This document shows positions 63,881 to 64,000 of a stretch of 64,000 bases of DNA, one piece after another (position 1 is the stretch's first letter; every line of letters begins with the position of its first letter). The notes under the pieces are model-generated. The model was not told the DNA's origin. It was given only the letters and a program-made list of their open reading frames with translations, and searched no databases. The position numbers and the translations under genes are program-made. Origin of the DNA: Vreelandella venusta (lineage in GTDB: Bacteria > Pseudomonadota > Gammaproteobacteria > Pseudomonadales > Halomonadaceae); contig NZ_BJUL01000008.1 of assembly GCF_007989605.1 (NCBI RefSeq), forward strand, positions 62,001 through 126,000. The letters are read 5' to 3'.

Positions 63881-64000
63881 TTATGTTTGTTATGCGGTCA
63901 GTAGCGGGAATTTCCACCCCGTTTTGTGTCTTATGCAGTGAATGCATCGGTTATTTGAACCTTATGCTTAGGCTAAGGTCTTAGAGTTAACAGAACACTA
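63881..64000. other. ftsX 3' flank
   Basis: No gene. It contains a palindrome CCTTA-N9-TAAGG with CTTAGGCTAAG inside (63961-63980 region). It is possibly the start of the upstream region of the next gene (rpoH by synteny, not visible). Confidence 0.3.

Overview
The window is a chromosomal segment of a gammaproteobacterium of the Halomonas/Vreelandella type (Oceanospirillales). This is inferred from gene content and order: minCDE, ffh-rpsP-rimM-trmD-rplS, xerD-dsbC-hom-thrC-recJ, prfB-lysS, ftsYEX, an acetoacetyl-CoA reductase, and the style of the proteins. No rRNA, IS element, prophage or CRISPR array was seen. One tRNA gene is present.

Layout. 1-1019: 3' part of an iron-sulfur L-serine dehydratase. 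1020-1814: gene-poor, with the C-terminal remnant of a DadA-like oxidase and a strong palindrome. 1815-12857 (minus): a near-complete phosphonate uptake and C-P lyase locus, phnC-D-E-F-G-H-I-J-K-L-M-N-P, without phnO. It carries candidate PhnF operators before phnC, at the phnF start codon and before phnG. 13174-13629: a small XRE-type regulator and an initiator tRNA-Met (minus). 13906-14652: phaB. 14756-17563: a 935-aa DUF349 protein. 17747-21376: minCDE and sbcB. 21436-28645: M16 protease, a SRAP-fold protein lacking its catalytic residues, a TetR regulator with an acyltransferase, a CorB/CorC-type CBS transporter and a CcsA-like membrane protein. 28892-32875: ffh and the rpsP-rimM-trmD-rplS operon. 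33018-39266: xerD, dsbC, hom, thrC, recJ.

39340-47603 separates recJ from prfB, which are adjacent in Escherichia coli. It holds a UGT-like glycosyltransferase, a YitT protein, a cytochrome P450, a MerR-copA metal operon ending in a 24-residue membrane peptide, and a FadL-type porin. 47838-50486: prfB, with its programmed +1 frameshift, and lysS.

50514-55981 (minus) is the most interesting block: a seven-gene operon-like set (DUF2170, PspA/IM30, RCK potassium channel, DUF2491, DUF350, DUF1190 lipoprotein, ATP-grasp amidoligase). It resembles the poorly understood E. coli yjfIJKLMC genes with an ion channel added. Directly upstream lies a good match to a sigma-54 promoter (56028-56044), the promoter class that drives the classical psp operon. 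Together these suggest an inducible membrane-stress system.

56175-63880: an acidic unknown protein, a DHA2-type MFS exporter, bolA, a HolD-like psi subunit with rimI, zapB, rsmD, then ftsY (with a 25-fold Pro-Glu repeat), ftsE and ftsX. By synteny rpoH would follow beyond the window.
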